DNA of 64,000 nt, taken from assembly GCF_000307775.2 (NCBI RefSeq), contig NZ_KK020676.1, positions 531,254-595,253 on the forward strand, written 5' to 3'. Positions 18,888-27,792 of the stretch are shown piece by piece (the stretch's first letter is position 1; every line of letters begins with the position of its first letter). The DNA comes from Stutzerimonas stutzeri KOS6 (GTDB lineage Bacteria > Pseudomonadota > Gammaproteobacteria > Pseudomonadales > Pseudomonadaceae). Made by a program: the position numbers and the translations under genes. A model generated the notes under the pieces. The model ran no database searches and was not told the DNA's origin. It saw only the letters and a program-made list of their open reading frames with translations.

Positions 18888-20629
18888 ACCGGGTCCCCAT
18901 CCTCCTTCACCACCAGCACGTCTTCCATGATCAAATACTGCAAATCCGAGCCATAGAACATATTCAACGCATCGGTCGGCGAGCAGATCATGGGTTCACC
19001 ACGGCGGTTCAGCGAGGTATTGAGCGATACGCCATTGCCGGTAAGCTTTTCCAACTCCAGCATCAGGTCGTACCAGCGCGGGTTATGCCGACGCTCGAGG
19101 ACTTGGGCGCGCGACGTACCGTCTTCATGGACCACTTCGCCGACGCGCTCCTTCCAGCCCTCGTTGACTTCGAAGGTGAAGGTCATGAACGGGCTCGGGT
19201 GGTCGACCTTGAGCATCTGCGGCGCGACGGTGTCGAGCATCGATGGGCAGAACGGGCGCCAGCGTTCGCGGAACTTGATCTGCTCGTTGATGCGATCGGC
19301 CACACCCGGCACGCTGGGGCAGCCGATTATGGAGCGGCCGCCGAGCGCGCGCGGACCGAATTCCATGCGGCCCTGGAACCAGGCGACTGGATTGCCGTCG
19401 ACCATGATTCTGGCGATGCGCTCGGGAACGTTGTCGAGCTTCTGCCACTTCGGCTGGTTCGGGTGTCTGGCGCAGGCGGCGATGACGTCCTCGTTGGAGT
19501 AGGACGGGCCGAGGTAGACGTGCTCCATCTTCTCCACCGGCACGCCACGCTGTACCGACACATAGGCTGCCGCGCCGACCGCAGTGCCGGCGTCGCCGGA
19601 GGCCGGCTGGACGAACAGCTCCTTGACCTCATCGCGGGCGATGATCTTCTGGTTGAGCTTGACGTTCAGCGCGCAGCCACCGGCGAAGGCGATCTTGCCG
19701 GTCTCGCGGATGATGTCGCCCAGGTAGTAGTCCATCATCTGCAGCGCCAGCTTCTCGAACAGCGCCTGCATGGCCGCGGCGTAGTGGATATAGGGGTCGT
19801 CGGCGATGTCGCCTTCGCGCTTGGGGCCCAGCCATTCGATCAGCTTGGGCGAAAAGTAGTAGCCCTTGCCCTTTTCCTTGTAGCGACGGAAGCCGATGAC
19901 GTTGGCATAGTCGGTGTTGATGGTCAGTTCGCCGTTCTCGAAGGTGGCCAGACGCGAGAAATCGTACTTGGCGGCGTCGCCGTATGGCGCCATGCCCATG
20001 ACTTTGAACTCACCGTCGAGCATCTCGAAGCCGAGGTATTCGGTGATCGCGCCGTACAGCCCGCCCAGCGAATCCGGATCGTAGAATTCCTTGATCTTGT
20101 GGATCTTGCCGTTTTCGCCCCAGCCGAAGAAGGTGGTGGCGTACTCACCCTTGCCGTCAATGCCGAGAATGGCGGTCTTCTCGGTGAAGCCGGAGCAGTG
20201 GTAGGCGCTGGAGGCATGCGCCAGGTGATGCTCGACCGGCTGCAGCTTGACCTTCTTCAGGTCGAAACCCAACTGCTGCAGGCACCACTCGATGCGCTTC
20301 TTGTAGCGATAGTAGCGGCGGTTGCCCATGAGGATGGCGTCGAGCGCGCGATCCGGCGCGTACCAGTAGCGCTTGGCATAGTGCCAGCGCGCCTTCTCGA
20401 AGATGCTGATCGGCGCGAAGGGTATCGCCACCACGTCGACGTCGGACGGCTTGATACCGGCCTGCTCCAGGCAGAACTTGGCCGACTCGTAGGGCATGCG
20501 GTTCTTGGCATGCTTGTCACGCACGAAACGCTCTTCTTCGACGGCAGCGATCAGCTTGCCGTCGATGTACAGGGCGGCGGAAGGATCATGACTGAGGGCG
20601 CCGGAAAGGCCGAGAATCGTCAATGCCAC
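18884..20629 (-). CDS. wapO: NodU/CmcH-family carbamoyltransferase (WapO-like)
   Basis: A 581-aa carbamoyltransferase with the N-terminal Kae1-like fold (ILGLSGALSHDPSAALY, AAVEEERF) and the conserved GGCALNVKLNQ and GRMEFGPRALGGRS segments. In P. aeruginosa the product of the same locus (PA5005) is thought to carbamoylate heptose II of the LPS inner core, and the same job is proposed here. It lies between wapQ and the GT4 gene, coupled to the latter by a 4-bp overlap. An interspersed repeat fills the 83-bp gap upstream. Confidence 0.88.
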   Translation of the reverse strand: MALTILGLSGALSHDPSAALYIDGKLIAAVEEERFVRDKHAKNRMPYESAKFCLEQAGIKPSDVDVVAIPFAPISIFEKARWHYAKRYWYAPDRALDAILMGNRRYYRYKKRIEWCLQQLGFDLKKVKLQPVEHHLAHASSAYHCSGFTEKTAILGIDGKGEYATTFFGWGENGKIHKIKEFYDPDSLGGLYGAITEYLGFEMLDGEFKVMGMAPYGDAAKYDFSRLATFENGELTINTDYANVIGFRRYKEKGKGYYFSPKLIEWLGPKREGDIADDPYIHYAAAMQALFEKLALQMMDYYLGDIIRETGKIAFAGGCALNVKLNQKIIARDEVKELFVQPASGDAGTAVGAAAYVSVQRGVPVEKMEHVYLGPSYSNEDVIAACARHPNQPKWQKLDNVPERIARIMVDGNPVAWFQGRMEFGPRALGGRSIIGCPSVPGVADRINEQIKFRERWRPFCPSMLDTVAPQMLKVDHPSPFMTFTFEVNEGWKERVGEVVHEDGTSRAQVLERRHNPRWYDLMLELEKLTGNGVSLNTSLNRRGEPMICSPTDALNMFYGSDLQYLIMEDVLVVKEDGDPV

Positions 20630-20640
20630 GGGTAATGCCT

Positions 20641-20752
20641 CTTGAAAGCAGCTACAAGCTTCAAGCTACAAGCTTCAAGCAACAGCGGTTATTGTTCCTG
20701 CCCCGTGGGGCTTTACTTGCAGCTTGAAGCTTGCCGCTTGAAGCTGCTTTTG
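20641..20752. repeat. AAGCTTGAAGC-type interspersed repeat overlapping the wapQ 3' end
   Basis: Two inverted blocks of GCTTCAAGCTACAAGC (about 20643-20682) and GCTTGAAGCTTGCCGC (about 20717-20745) flank a GC-rich centre. The right block lies inside the wapQ frame and encodes its last residues and stop codon. Related heptamer repeats are at 9757-9792. Confidence 0.85.
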
Positions 20753-22164
20753 GGTATTCGTTCATCCAGCAGCCGATATAACGCCGAATCGGTTGGCCAG
20801 TTGCGCAGAAAGCGCGCGCGATCCTTGGCGTAGGCCCGGGCGAAGCCGGCATCGCTGGTGTGCTGCTGTGCCGCATCCAGGTCGATCAATATCCAGCGGC
20901 CCCGCTCCCAGAACAGATTGGTGCCTTTCATGTCGCCGTGACTGATGCGCTCACGCAGCAACGCTTCGAACAGTTGATCCAGCGCCGACAGCTCGGGCTC
21001 GGGCGGTGAACCGGAGAGATACGACTGAAAACGGGTAATTATATCCTCGCCCGCGGTGTATTCGGTAATCAGATAGCTGCGTCGGCGCAGGCCGAGCCAA
21101 CGTAACTCCAGCATCGCCAGGGGCCGGGGCGTGGCGATACCGAGGAACTCCAGGCGATTGCCTTCGACCCAGCTGTGCCAGGCGCGACTCGGCCGCCAGC
21201 AGCGCCGAAGCCAGTGCCCCAGCCCTTTGATGTTGTAGCGTTTGATGACCAGTTGCCGACCGGACTGCTCGACCAGGGCCACGGTGGCGCTGCCGCCCAG
21301 CTTCAGGGCACGGCCCGCCTCGACAGCCGCATCCGGCGCGGCCAGCAGTTCGCACAGCGCCGGCTCGTCCTCGCGCCGAACCACGCGCAGTTCACCGAGA
21401 CGGCGGCTGACACTGAACAGCGAGCAGTCGCGCCCGAGCTTGTTCAGGTAATCGCGCAATCGCCACTTCCGGACACTGGCGATTTCCCGCTGCAACGCTT
21501 CCAGCGGCAGCGCATGCTCGCCATTGAGCAGAAGATAATGTACGAGCAGCTCCTCGAGATGAGGCTCGAGGCCCGCAGGCAACTGGGCAAAGAACACGCC
21601 GAGGTTGCCCAGCACCTTGTCTCGCGCCAGCGGCTTGCCCGGGGTTTGCGCCTGGATGCCGCCGCCATCGATAACGTACAGCTGCCCGTCGTGGCGCAGC
21701 AGGTTGTCCAGATGCAGGTCGTCCTGCCACAGCCCCCGGGCATGCAGTCGTGCGATTGCGCCCAACGCCTCGCCAAGGACGTCCTGCTGCCCATCGGACA
21801 ACAACGGCTCGCCCGCCACGTCGCCCCAGGCCTGCTCCAGACTTTCGGCGTCAGCGAGAAAGTCGAACAGCAGCCAACCGCCCTGCCCGCTCACCAGGCC
21901 ATCGGCAAGCAACGTCGGCGTGGTGATGCCCTGCTCGGCCAGCAGTTGTGCGCCCCGGCGTTCGCGCTCGAAATGACGCTCGGCCCTGGAGCCGACCAGA
22001 AGCTTGGCCAGCACCTCGCGGCCCTGCCATTCGGCTCTGCCCACATAGCGCTGCCCCGGCAGTACGCGCAACCATTGGCGCAGCGTCAGGTCGCCGTCGG
22101 CCAGCGTCACTGTCAGCGGGAGTGCCGGCGATCGTCCGGCATGTGCAAGTTCGTTGAGATTCAT
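20713..22164 (-). CDS. Tandem-kinase LPS core protein (WapQ-like)
   Basis: A 483-aa protein with two protein-kinase-like modules. Residues of about 10-250 contain RLHARGLWQDDLHLDNLL and YVIDGGG. Residues of about 265-470 contain RISHGDMKGTNLFW and WILIDLDAA, the catalytic and metal-binding loops of LPS kinases such as WaaP. The second module looks catalytically complete (HGD-X3-N...D). The order matches the wapQ gene of the P. aeruginosa inner-core kinase set. The last 12 residues (KSSFKRQASSCK) are encoded by an interspersed repeat. It lies 106 bp downstream of wapP. Confidence 0.83.
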   Translation of the reverse strand: MNLNELAHAGRSPALPLTVTLADGDLTLRQWLRVLPGQRYVGRAEWQGREVLAKLLVGSRAERHFERERRGAQLLAEQGITTPTLLADGLVSGQGGWLLFDFLADAESLEQAWGDVAGEPLLSDGQQDVLGEALGAIARLHARGLWQDDLHLDNLLRHDGQLYVIDGGGIQAQTPGKPLARDKVLGNLGVFFAQLPAGLEPHLEELLVHYLLLNGEHALPLEALQREIASVRKWRLRDYLNKLGRDCSLFSVSRRLGELRVVRREDEPALCELLAAPDAAVEAGRALKLGGSATVALVEQSGRQLVIKRYNIKGLGHWLRRCWRPSRAWHSWVEGNRLEFLGIATPRPLAMLELRWLGLRRRSYLITEYTAGEDIITRFQSYLSGSPPEPELSALDQLFEALLRERISHGDMKGTNLFWERGRWILIDLDAAQQHTSDAGFARAYAKDRARFLRNWPTDSALYRLLDERIPKSSFKRQASSCK

Positions 22165-22270
22165 ACGCGCCCCAGCTCGCTATCGCTCCAGACGGCAAGG
22201 CGGATCACCGTGCAGGGAGCGCCGATCCAATCGTCAACCCCCAGCGGGAACGGACGCGTCTGCCCCGGAT

Positions 22271-23008
22271 TCATTCCCGCCCCTCGAAGTACCTGAGCAC
22301 CTGATCGACAAGCGCTCGGTCCGCCGCTTCCAGGCGTGTGCGTTGCTGGTACTGCAGGTAGAAACGCAGCCGCTGCGTGCGACTCAGACAGTACTTGGCC
22401 ACCTTGTCCAGGCATGCCAGGTCCTTGACGATACGCTGACGCAGGAACGGCCCCCACCAGAAGTTTCCCGACGGACAGTCGATCAGGAACAAATCACCGG
22501 CATCGTTGACCAGCAGATTGCGCCACTTCAGGTCGTTATGGGCAAAGTGGTGGTCATGCAGAGTACGAGTCACCTGCGCCAGCTGGCGACTGACGCGCCC
22601 GACCCAGTCTCGGTCGGCCAGGCGCGGGTCGCCGTTCCTTGCCATTGCCGCCATATCGGTCGTGTTCGGGACTTCCCGTGTGATCAATGCCCCGCGCACG
22701 AATGCACCGCCCCGCCGCTCCAGGCCCCAGGCAACCACGGGCGCCACGGAAATACCCCAGGACTCGAACTGCCGCAGATTCTGCCATTCGGCCTTGACCC
22801 GCGGACGCCCAACATAGCGGCGCAGCCCCTTGCCAGCAGCCCAGTAACGTTTGACGTAATAGCGCAGGCCAGCGCATTCGACCCGGATGACCTCGGATAG
22901 CGGGTCGCTGGTGATCGGCTCGCCGGCGAGCGCAAAGACCGAATCCAGGTCGGCAAAGGCCTGGACGGTATCAGCGCTTGTCCCCATGACGATTGTCCAG
23001 GCGCTCAC
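22271..23008 (-). CDS. LPS core heptose kinase-family protein (WapP-like)
   Basis: A 245-aa InaA/WaaP-superfamily kinase with LHDHHFAHNDLKWRNLLV as catalytic loop (HND instead of HRD) and LFLIDCPSG as the DFG equivalent. It probably phosphorylates inner-core heptose; which position is not visible. The GTG start at 23008 overlaps the waaP stop (GTGA) and has GGAG seven bases upstream, better than the internal ATG at 22987. It is part of the waaP-wapP-wapQ kinase trio. Confidence 0.85.
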   Translation of the reverse strand: MSAWTIVMGTSADTVQAFADLDSVFALAGEPITSDPLSEVIRVECAGLRYYVKRYWAAGKGLRRYVGRPRVKAEWQNLRQFESWGISVAPVVAWGLERRGGAFVRGALITREVPNTTDMAAMARNGDPRLADRDWVGRVSRQLAQVTRTLHDHHFAHNDLKWRNLLVNDAGDLFLIDCPSGNFWWGPFLRQRIVKDLACLDKVAKYCLSRTQRLRFYLQYQQRTRLEAADRALVDQVLRYFEGRE

Positions 23009-23820
23009 CCTTGCGCTCCTGGTGCATATTTGCGTTCGTAGCGAGCCTGCAAGCGTGCAGCCTTGCGCTCCAGCCAGGCGAGCAATGCGGCTTCTTCATG
23101 CAGTATCCGCCGCAACGGCTGTCGGAAATAACCCTGCAGGAACCGCAGCTTGTCGCGCCGACTCAGGCCGATACCGAGTGCCGAGAAATACAACCCGGCC
23201 AGGTCCTTGTCGCGCCAGCGGCGTGGCGTCCGGGTGCGGGTCTGGGCGCGGTGCAGATCGATCAGCGAGAGAAGGAACTGGTCCGCCGTCACCGGCTTGT
23301 CGGTATGCAGCAGAAAGTGGCAGATGTAGAAATCGCGATGGTTGACCCCGGCGCGGTGCATGGTGCCGGCCATGCGCGCGACCTCGGCGATCAGCGCGCG
23401 CTTGAGAGCCGGCTGCGGCGGCTGTTCACGCCAGTTGGCCGAGAAATCCTCGAGGCTGACGGTCGGTGCCAGTTCTTCGGTGATGATGAACGAGTGCTGC
23501 GTCGCCGGATTGGCACCCCGCTCGCCATAGGCCACCGCGGTCATGGTCGGCACGCCGGCCTCGTGCAGGCGCTGGATGGCGCGCCATTCCTGCCCTGCCC
23601 CGAGTACCGGCAGCTTTGCGGTCAGCAGATTCTTGGCGATCTCGGCCCAGCCGATGCCGCGGTGGATCTTGACGAAGTAGCCACGACCGTCGACCTCGGT
23701 ACGCAGGGTACGGCGCCCCTCCAGCTCGCGATAGACCTGACCTTGCAGGCGCTCGACCTCGACGAAGGGGTCCTTGCCTTGCCAAAGGCTCTTGAAGGGC
23801 TCCGATAATGTCAGGCGCAT
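23005..23820 (-). CDS. waaP: Lipopolysaccharide core heptose I kinase WaaP
   Basis: A 271-aa cytoplasmic kinase that phosphorylates heptose I of the inner core, a step known to be essential for outer-membrane integrity in P. aeruginosa. The catalytic loop VNHRDFYICHFLL places the catalytic Asp at residue 163, and SLIDLHRAQ is the metal-binding segment. Full length. It is separated from waaG by the 111-bp repeat array instead of following it directly, and coupled to wapP by a GTGA overlap. Confidence 0.95.
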   Translation of the reverse strand: MRLTLSEPFKSLWQGKDPFVEVERLQGQVYRELEGRRTLRTEVDGRGYFVKIHRGIGWAEIAKNLLTAKLPVLGAGQEWRAIQRLHEAGVPTMTAVAYGERGANPATQHSFIITEELAPTVSLEDFSANWREQPPQPALKRALIAEVARMAGTMHRAGVNHRDFYICHFLLHTDKPVTADQFLLSLIDLHRAQTRTRTPRRWRDKDLAGLYFSALGIGLSRRDKLRFLQGYFRQPLRRILHEEAALLAWLERKAARLQARYERKYAPGAQG

Positions 23821-23857
23821 GTGGCCTCCGCAGTTCGGGTGGGAGCCTGCCGCTTTT

Positions 23858-24390
23858 GTGGGAGGTCCGACCTCGGGGTCATGCTTTTGTGCAAGATGGG
23901 CAGGCCTGCGGCCTGCGTTCGCCGCGAGGGCGCGCCTCCCACTGATTCGGTGGGTGCTCGCCGCTTTTGTGGGAGGCCCGACCTCGGGGCGATGTTTTGC
24001 AGCGCAGTGGGCAGGCCTGTGGCCTGCGATCGCCGCGAGGGCGCGTCTCCCACTGATTGGGTGGGGGCTTGCCGCTTTTGTGGGAGGTCCAACCTAAGGG
24101 TCATGCTTTGCAGCGCGGTGGGCAGGCCTGTGGCCTGCGATCGCCGCGTGGGCGCGCCTCCCACTGACTGAGTGGGGGCCTGCCGCTTTTGTGGGAGGCC
24201 CGACCTCGGGGCGATGCTTTGCAGCGCAGTGGGCAGGCCTGTGGCCTGCGATCGCCGCGAGGGCGCGCCTCCCACTGACTGGGTGGGGGCTCGCCGCTTT
24301 TGTGGGAGGTCTGACCTCGGAGTCATGCTTTGCAGCGCGGCGGGCAGGCCAACCGCCTGCGAGCGCTGCAAGTGCATGCCGGCCATGGGC
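23858..24390. repeat. Tandem 111-bp REP array inside the LPS core operon
   Basis: The motif GTGGGAGG recurs at 23858, 23969, 24080, 24191 and 24302, exactly 111 bp apart each time. Each unit contains an inverted pair of REP-like palindromes (GTGGGAGGCCCGACC and ATCGCCGCGAGGGCGCGCC). Because 111 is 37 codons, frames stay open through the array. On the minus strand one frame (24395 to 23811) opens in the waaG stop and closes 7 nt beyond the waaP start codon (see findings). The frame is not called as a gene. Confidence 0.93.
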
Positions 24391-24391
24391 T

Positions 24392-25516
24392 TCATGCCTG
24401 CTGCTCCCCAAGGATCACATCGGCCGCACGCTGCGGCATGGAATACAGGTCGGCGCTGGCGGCATAGGCCAGCCCGTTGCGGCCCCAGGCGGCACGCTGC
24501 TGGTCATCGGCGAGCATCTGCGCCAACAGTTGATCGAATACGTGCTGCTCGAAAGGATTGGGTACTACGCGACCACAATCGGCATCGGTGATGTAGTGGG
24601 CATAGCCACAGACCTCGCTGACCAGCACCGGCAACCCGGCGACCAGCGCCTCCAGCAGCACGGTGCCGGTATTTTCGTTATAGGCGGGGTGGATCAGCAG
24701 ATCGGCTCCGAGCAGAAAGCGCGGGATGTCGCTGCGCCCCTTGAGGAACTCGACCATGCCAGAGACGCCCAGCGCCTTGGCCTGCAGCTTGAACGGCTTG
24801 GGATCATCCTGACCGATCACCAGCAGCCGCGTGCGGCTGGCCAGGTCGCGCGGCAACGCGGCCAGGGCCTTCAGGCTGCGGTCCACACCCTTGGTCTTGA
24901 AGCCGGAACCGATCTGCACCAGCAGCAGTTCTTCGGGCCTGACCTCGAACTCCTCGTGGAACTCGGCACGGACCTGCGCCGCATTGGCCGGCGCCCGGCG
25001 GTCCAGGGCGATGCCCGGCGGCAGCAGATGGAAGCGCTCGGCGGGCGTGCCGTAGTGCTTGACGAACAGGGGCTGCTGCACCTCGGAGATCATCAGGATC
25101 TCGGTCTTCGCCTCCGGGGCGAACACCGCGCGCTCGTACTCGGCGAAGTGCTTGTAGCGGCCCCAGCGTCGATAGATCGGGTTGCGCAGGGTCTGCGCCT
25201 TGTCCTCGAAGCAGGGGTCGGCGGCGTAGTACACGTCCAGCCCCGGCATCTTGTTGAAACCGATTACCCGGTCCACCGGCCGCTTGGCCAGATCGGCCTC
25301 GACCCAGGCGGTAAAGCGTTCGTTGCGGGTGTGATTGAACAGTGCCTTGACTGGCGCGATCAGCACCTCGAAGCCGTCCGGCACCTCACCTTCCCAGATC
25401 ATCGCGTAGACGCGGATCGCATGACCACGGCGCTGGCATTCCAGGGCGATGCGCATGAAGTCGCGCTGCAGACCGCCGAAGGGGAAGTACTTGTAGAGGA
25501 CGAAAGCCAGGCGCAT
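24392..25516 (-). CDS. waaG: LPS core glucosyltransferase I WaaG
   Basis: A 374-aa GT4 glycosyltransferase that adds the first outer-core hexose to heptose II from a UDP-sugar. The N-terminal MRLAFVLYKYFPFGGLQRD is diagnostic of WaaG, and the C-terminal EX7E motif is NENTGTVLLEALVAGLPVL. The start at 25516 has GGGAGAAGG upstream; the frame is open seven codons further. The stop codon overlaps an ATG (ATGA) that leads into the 111-bp repeat array. Confidence 0.95.
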   Translation of the reverse strand: MRLAFVLYKYFPFGGLQRDFMRIALECQRRGHAIRVYAMIWEGEVPDGFEVLIAPVKALFNHTRNERFTAWVEADLAKRPVDRVIGFNKMPGLDVYYAADPCFEDKAQTLRNPIYRRWGRYKHFAEYERAVFAPEAKTEILMISEVQQPLFVKHYGTPAERFHLLPPGIALDRRAPANAAQVRAEFHEEFEVRPEELLLVQIGSGFKTKGVDRSLKALAALPRDLASRTRLLVIGQDDPKPFKLQAKALGVSGMVEFLKGRSDIPRFLLGADLLIHPAYNENTGTVLLEALVAGLPVLVSEVCGYAHYITDADCGRVVPNPFEQHVFDQLLAQMLADDQQRAAWGRNGLAYAASADLYSMPQRAADVILGEQQA

Positions 25517-25622
25517 CAAACCTTCTCCCGGACACATGCCGAGACCGGTAGCGGCCGCTGGGCGGTGGCTTCGTTGGGCTTCGCTACGCTCGGCGCCAAT
25601 CTAGCGACAAAGGACAAGGACA

Positions 25623-26624
25623 TCAGGTGGACTCCGGGGCCCGCAGCAGGGCTTTCAGTTCGGTGACGACGCGCTCGGGGCGCAGATCGTCGAAACAGGG
25701 CTTGTGGCGATCGCCGCTGCCGGCGTTCGGACCGCTGGCACACAGGTGTACCTGCGAGCGCCCATAGGCACCGACCCGCCCAGGCAGGGTCGGACCGTAG
25801 AGCGAAATGCTCGGCACATCCAGCGCCGCAGCCAGATGGCCGAGCCCGGTATCCACCGCGACACAGGCACGCGCGCCAGCGATCACCCGGGCGACGCCGG
25901 CCAGATTGAGTTTCGGCAGCACGGCGGCGTTGGCCACACCGCTGACGATGCGTTCGGCCCGGGCCTTTTCCTCGGCGTTGCCCCATGGCAGACGGATCGC
26001 CCAGCCGAAATCGCTCATGCGTTCGGCCAGCTCGCGCCAGTAGGCTTCGGGCCAGTGCTTGCTCGGCCAGGTGGTGCCATGCAGGAACAATAGATAGGGC
26101 TGATCGCTGGGCGCAGCCATCTGCTCGCGGTCCAGGCCGTAATCGGCAACATCCTGCGGCAGTGGATAGCCGAGCGCCTGGGCGAACAGCTGGCGTACCC
26201 GCTCCAGCGCATGCTGCTCACGCGGCACGCTGTAGCGCCGATCATAGAAGCGTGTCGCCAGCGACTCGCGGGCCGAGTCGCGATCCAGCCCGGCCACCGG
26301 CGCCTTGACATAGCGGGTCAGCCAGGCGCTCTTGAGCAAGCCCTGGGCATCGATCACCAGGTCGTAACGGCCTTCGCGCAGGCGCGCCTTGAAGCGGTGC
26401 CACTCGCCGCTGCGCAGGGTATCGATCGGATGCTTGCGCCAGCGACGAATCGCCACCGGGATCACCTGCGCCACCGCTGGATGCCAGGCCGGAATCTCGG
26501 CGAAGCCCTCCTCCACCACCCAGTCGAAGCGGATTCCGGGCAGTGCCCGCTGCGCATCGGTCAGGGCCGGCAGGGTATGCACGACATCGCCCAGCGAGGA
26601 CGTCTTGACCAGCAGAACCTTCAA
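25623..26624 (-). CDS. waaC: Lipopolysaccharide heptosyltransferase I WaaC
   Basis: A 333-aa GT9 enzyme that adds the first heptose to Kdo2-lipid A from ADP-heptose. N-terminal VLLVKTSSLGDVVHTLPAL and C-terminal AVDTGLGHLAAALDVP are both typical of WaaC. The start is a TTG directly after the waaF stop (TGA then TTG), with GAGGT 7 nt upstream; translational coupling to waaF is expected. A 106-bp gap follows before waaG. Confidence 0.95.
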   Translation of the reverse strand: MKVLLVKTSSLGDVVHTLPALTDAQRALPGIRFDWVVEEGFAEIPAWHPAVAQVIPVAIRRWRKHPIDTLRSGEWHRFKARLREGRYDLVIDAQGLLKSAWLTRYVKAPVAGLDRDSARESLATRFYDRRYSVPREQHALERVRQLFAQALGYPLPQDVADYGLDREQMAAPSDQPYLLFLHGTTWPSKHWPEAYWRELAERMSDFGWAIRLPWGNAEEKARAERIVSGVANAAVLPKLNLAGVARVIAGARACVAVDTGLGHLAAALDVPSISLYGPTLPGRVGAYGRSQVHLCASGPNAGSGDRHKPCFDDLRPERVVTELKALLRAPEST

Positions 26625-27659
26625 TCAGCGTACCTCGATCGACTGCGGGACCAGACGATCCAGCGCCTCGACCACAGCGCGCGGCTTCAGCTCGCGCATG
26701 CAGTTGTTGTGACCGAAACGGCAGCTGCGCTCGAAGCAGGGACTGCAATCGAGCCCCAGGCGCACGACCTCGACCTGCTCGGAAAGCGGCGGCGTGAACG
26801 CCGGCGAGGTGGAGCCGTACACCGACACCAGCGGTCGGCCGAGCGCGGCGGACACGTGCATCAGCCCGGAATCGTTGGACACCACCGCGTCGGCGCAGGA
26901 CAACAGATCGATGGCCTCGGCCAGACTGGTTTCCCCGGCGAGGTTCACCGCTTCCTCGCGCAGCCCGGGAATAAGGCGCATGCGAATGTCTTCGCCCACC
27001 GCATGGTCGTTCTTCGAGCCGAACAGCCAGACCTGCCAACCGTCACGAATCCTCAGCTCGGCCACCTTGGCGAAGTGCTCGGCCGGCCAGCGTTTGGATT
27101 CACCGAACTCGGCCCCCGGGCACAGCGCCAGCACCGGCCGGTCCAGGCTCAGACCGAAGCGCGCCAGCGCGACATCGCGGGTTTCGGCGTTGATACGCAG
27201 CGACGGGTTCGGATAAGGCTTGGGCAGTTCGGCACCCGGCTCGAAGGCCAGCGCCATGAAGCGCTCGATCATCAGCGGATAGCGCTGCTTGTCCAGCTTG
27301 CGCATGTCGTTGAGCAGGCCGAAACGCATCTCGCCACGCCAGCCGGTGCGCTTGGGGATGCCGGCGAAGAACGGCACCAGCGCCGACTTCAACGAATTTG
27401 GCAGCAGAATCGCCTGCTCGTACTGACCGCGCAGCCCCTGCGCCACCTTGCGCCGGGTCGCCATGTCGAGCACGCCATGCCCTACCGGAAAGCTCAGCGC
27501 CTGGCGTACCTCGGGCATGCGCTCGAGTATCGGCCGGCTCCACTCGGGCGCCAGCACGTCGATCTGGCAGTCGGGGTGGCGTTGCTTCAGGCAGACGAAC
27601 AGCGTCTGCGCCATCACCATGTCGCCAACCCAGCTGGGGCCGATGATCAATATATTCAT
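26625..27659 (-). CDS. waaF: ADP-heptose:LPS heptosyltransferase II WaaF
   Basis: A 344-aa GT9 enzyme adding the second heptose of the inner core. It starts MNILIIGPSWVGDMVMAQT, the WaaF signature, and carries AVVSNDSGLMHVSAALGRP for nucleotide-sugar binding and the cysteine-containing LDCSPCFERSCRFGH segment usual in WaaF. The start at 27659 is preferred over the upstream open codons because family members begin here; the SD is weak. It follows ilvE, separated by a REP pair. Confidence 0.95.
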   Translation of the reverse strand: MNILIIGPSWVGDMVMAQTLFVCLKQRHPDCQIDVLAPEWSRPILERMPEVRQALSFPVGHGVLDMATRRKVAQGLRGQYEQAILLPNSLKSALVPFFAGIPKRTGWRGEMRFGLLNDMRKLDKQRYPLMIERFMALAFEPGAELPKPYPNPSLRINAETRDVALARFGLSLDRPVLALCPGAEFGESKRWPAEHFAKVAELRIRDGWQVWLFGSKNDHAVGEDIRMRLIPGLREEAVNLAGETSLAEAIDLLSCADAVVSNDSGLMHVSAALGRPLVSVYGSTSPAFTPPLSEQVEVVRLGLDCSPCFERSCRFGHNNCMRELKPRAVVEALDRLVPQSIEVR

Positions 27660-27677
27660 AAGGGCAGCTTCAAGTCG

Positions 27678-27791
27678 GTAGGTTGGGTTGAGCACAGCGA
27701 AGCCCAACGAGCGATATCCGGCCCAATGCGGCGCCTCCGTTGGGCTTCGGCGCTATGCGCCTCAGCGAAACGCCGCCCGACCCAACCTACG
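27678..27791. repeat. Inverted REP pair between ilvE and waaF
   Basis: Inverted arms GTAGGTTGGGTTGAGC... (27678) and ...CCGACCCAACCTACGG (ending 27791), with internal GAAGCCCAACG/CGTTGGGCTTC arms. It fills nearly the whole gap between ilvE and waaF, so the long minus-strand run crosses it. Confidence 0.85.
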
Positions 27792-27792
27792 G

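Noticed and set aside
18632-20635. Plus-strand open frame antisense to the carbamoyltransferase and GT4 genes
   Set aside because: GC-driven shadow with no SD or motif.
24191-25666. Plus-strand open frame covering part of the 111-bp array and antisense to waaG
   Set aside because: Shadow of waaG and of repeat composition; no initiation signals.
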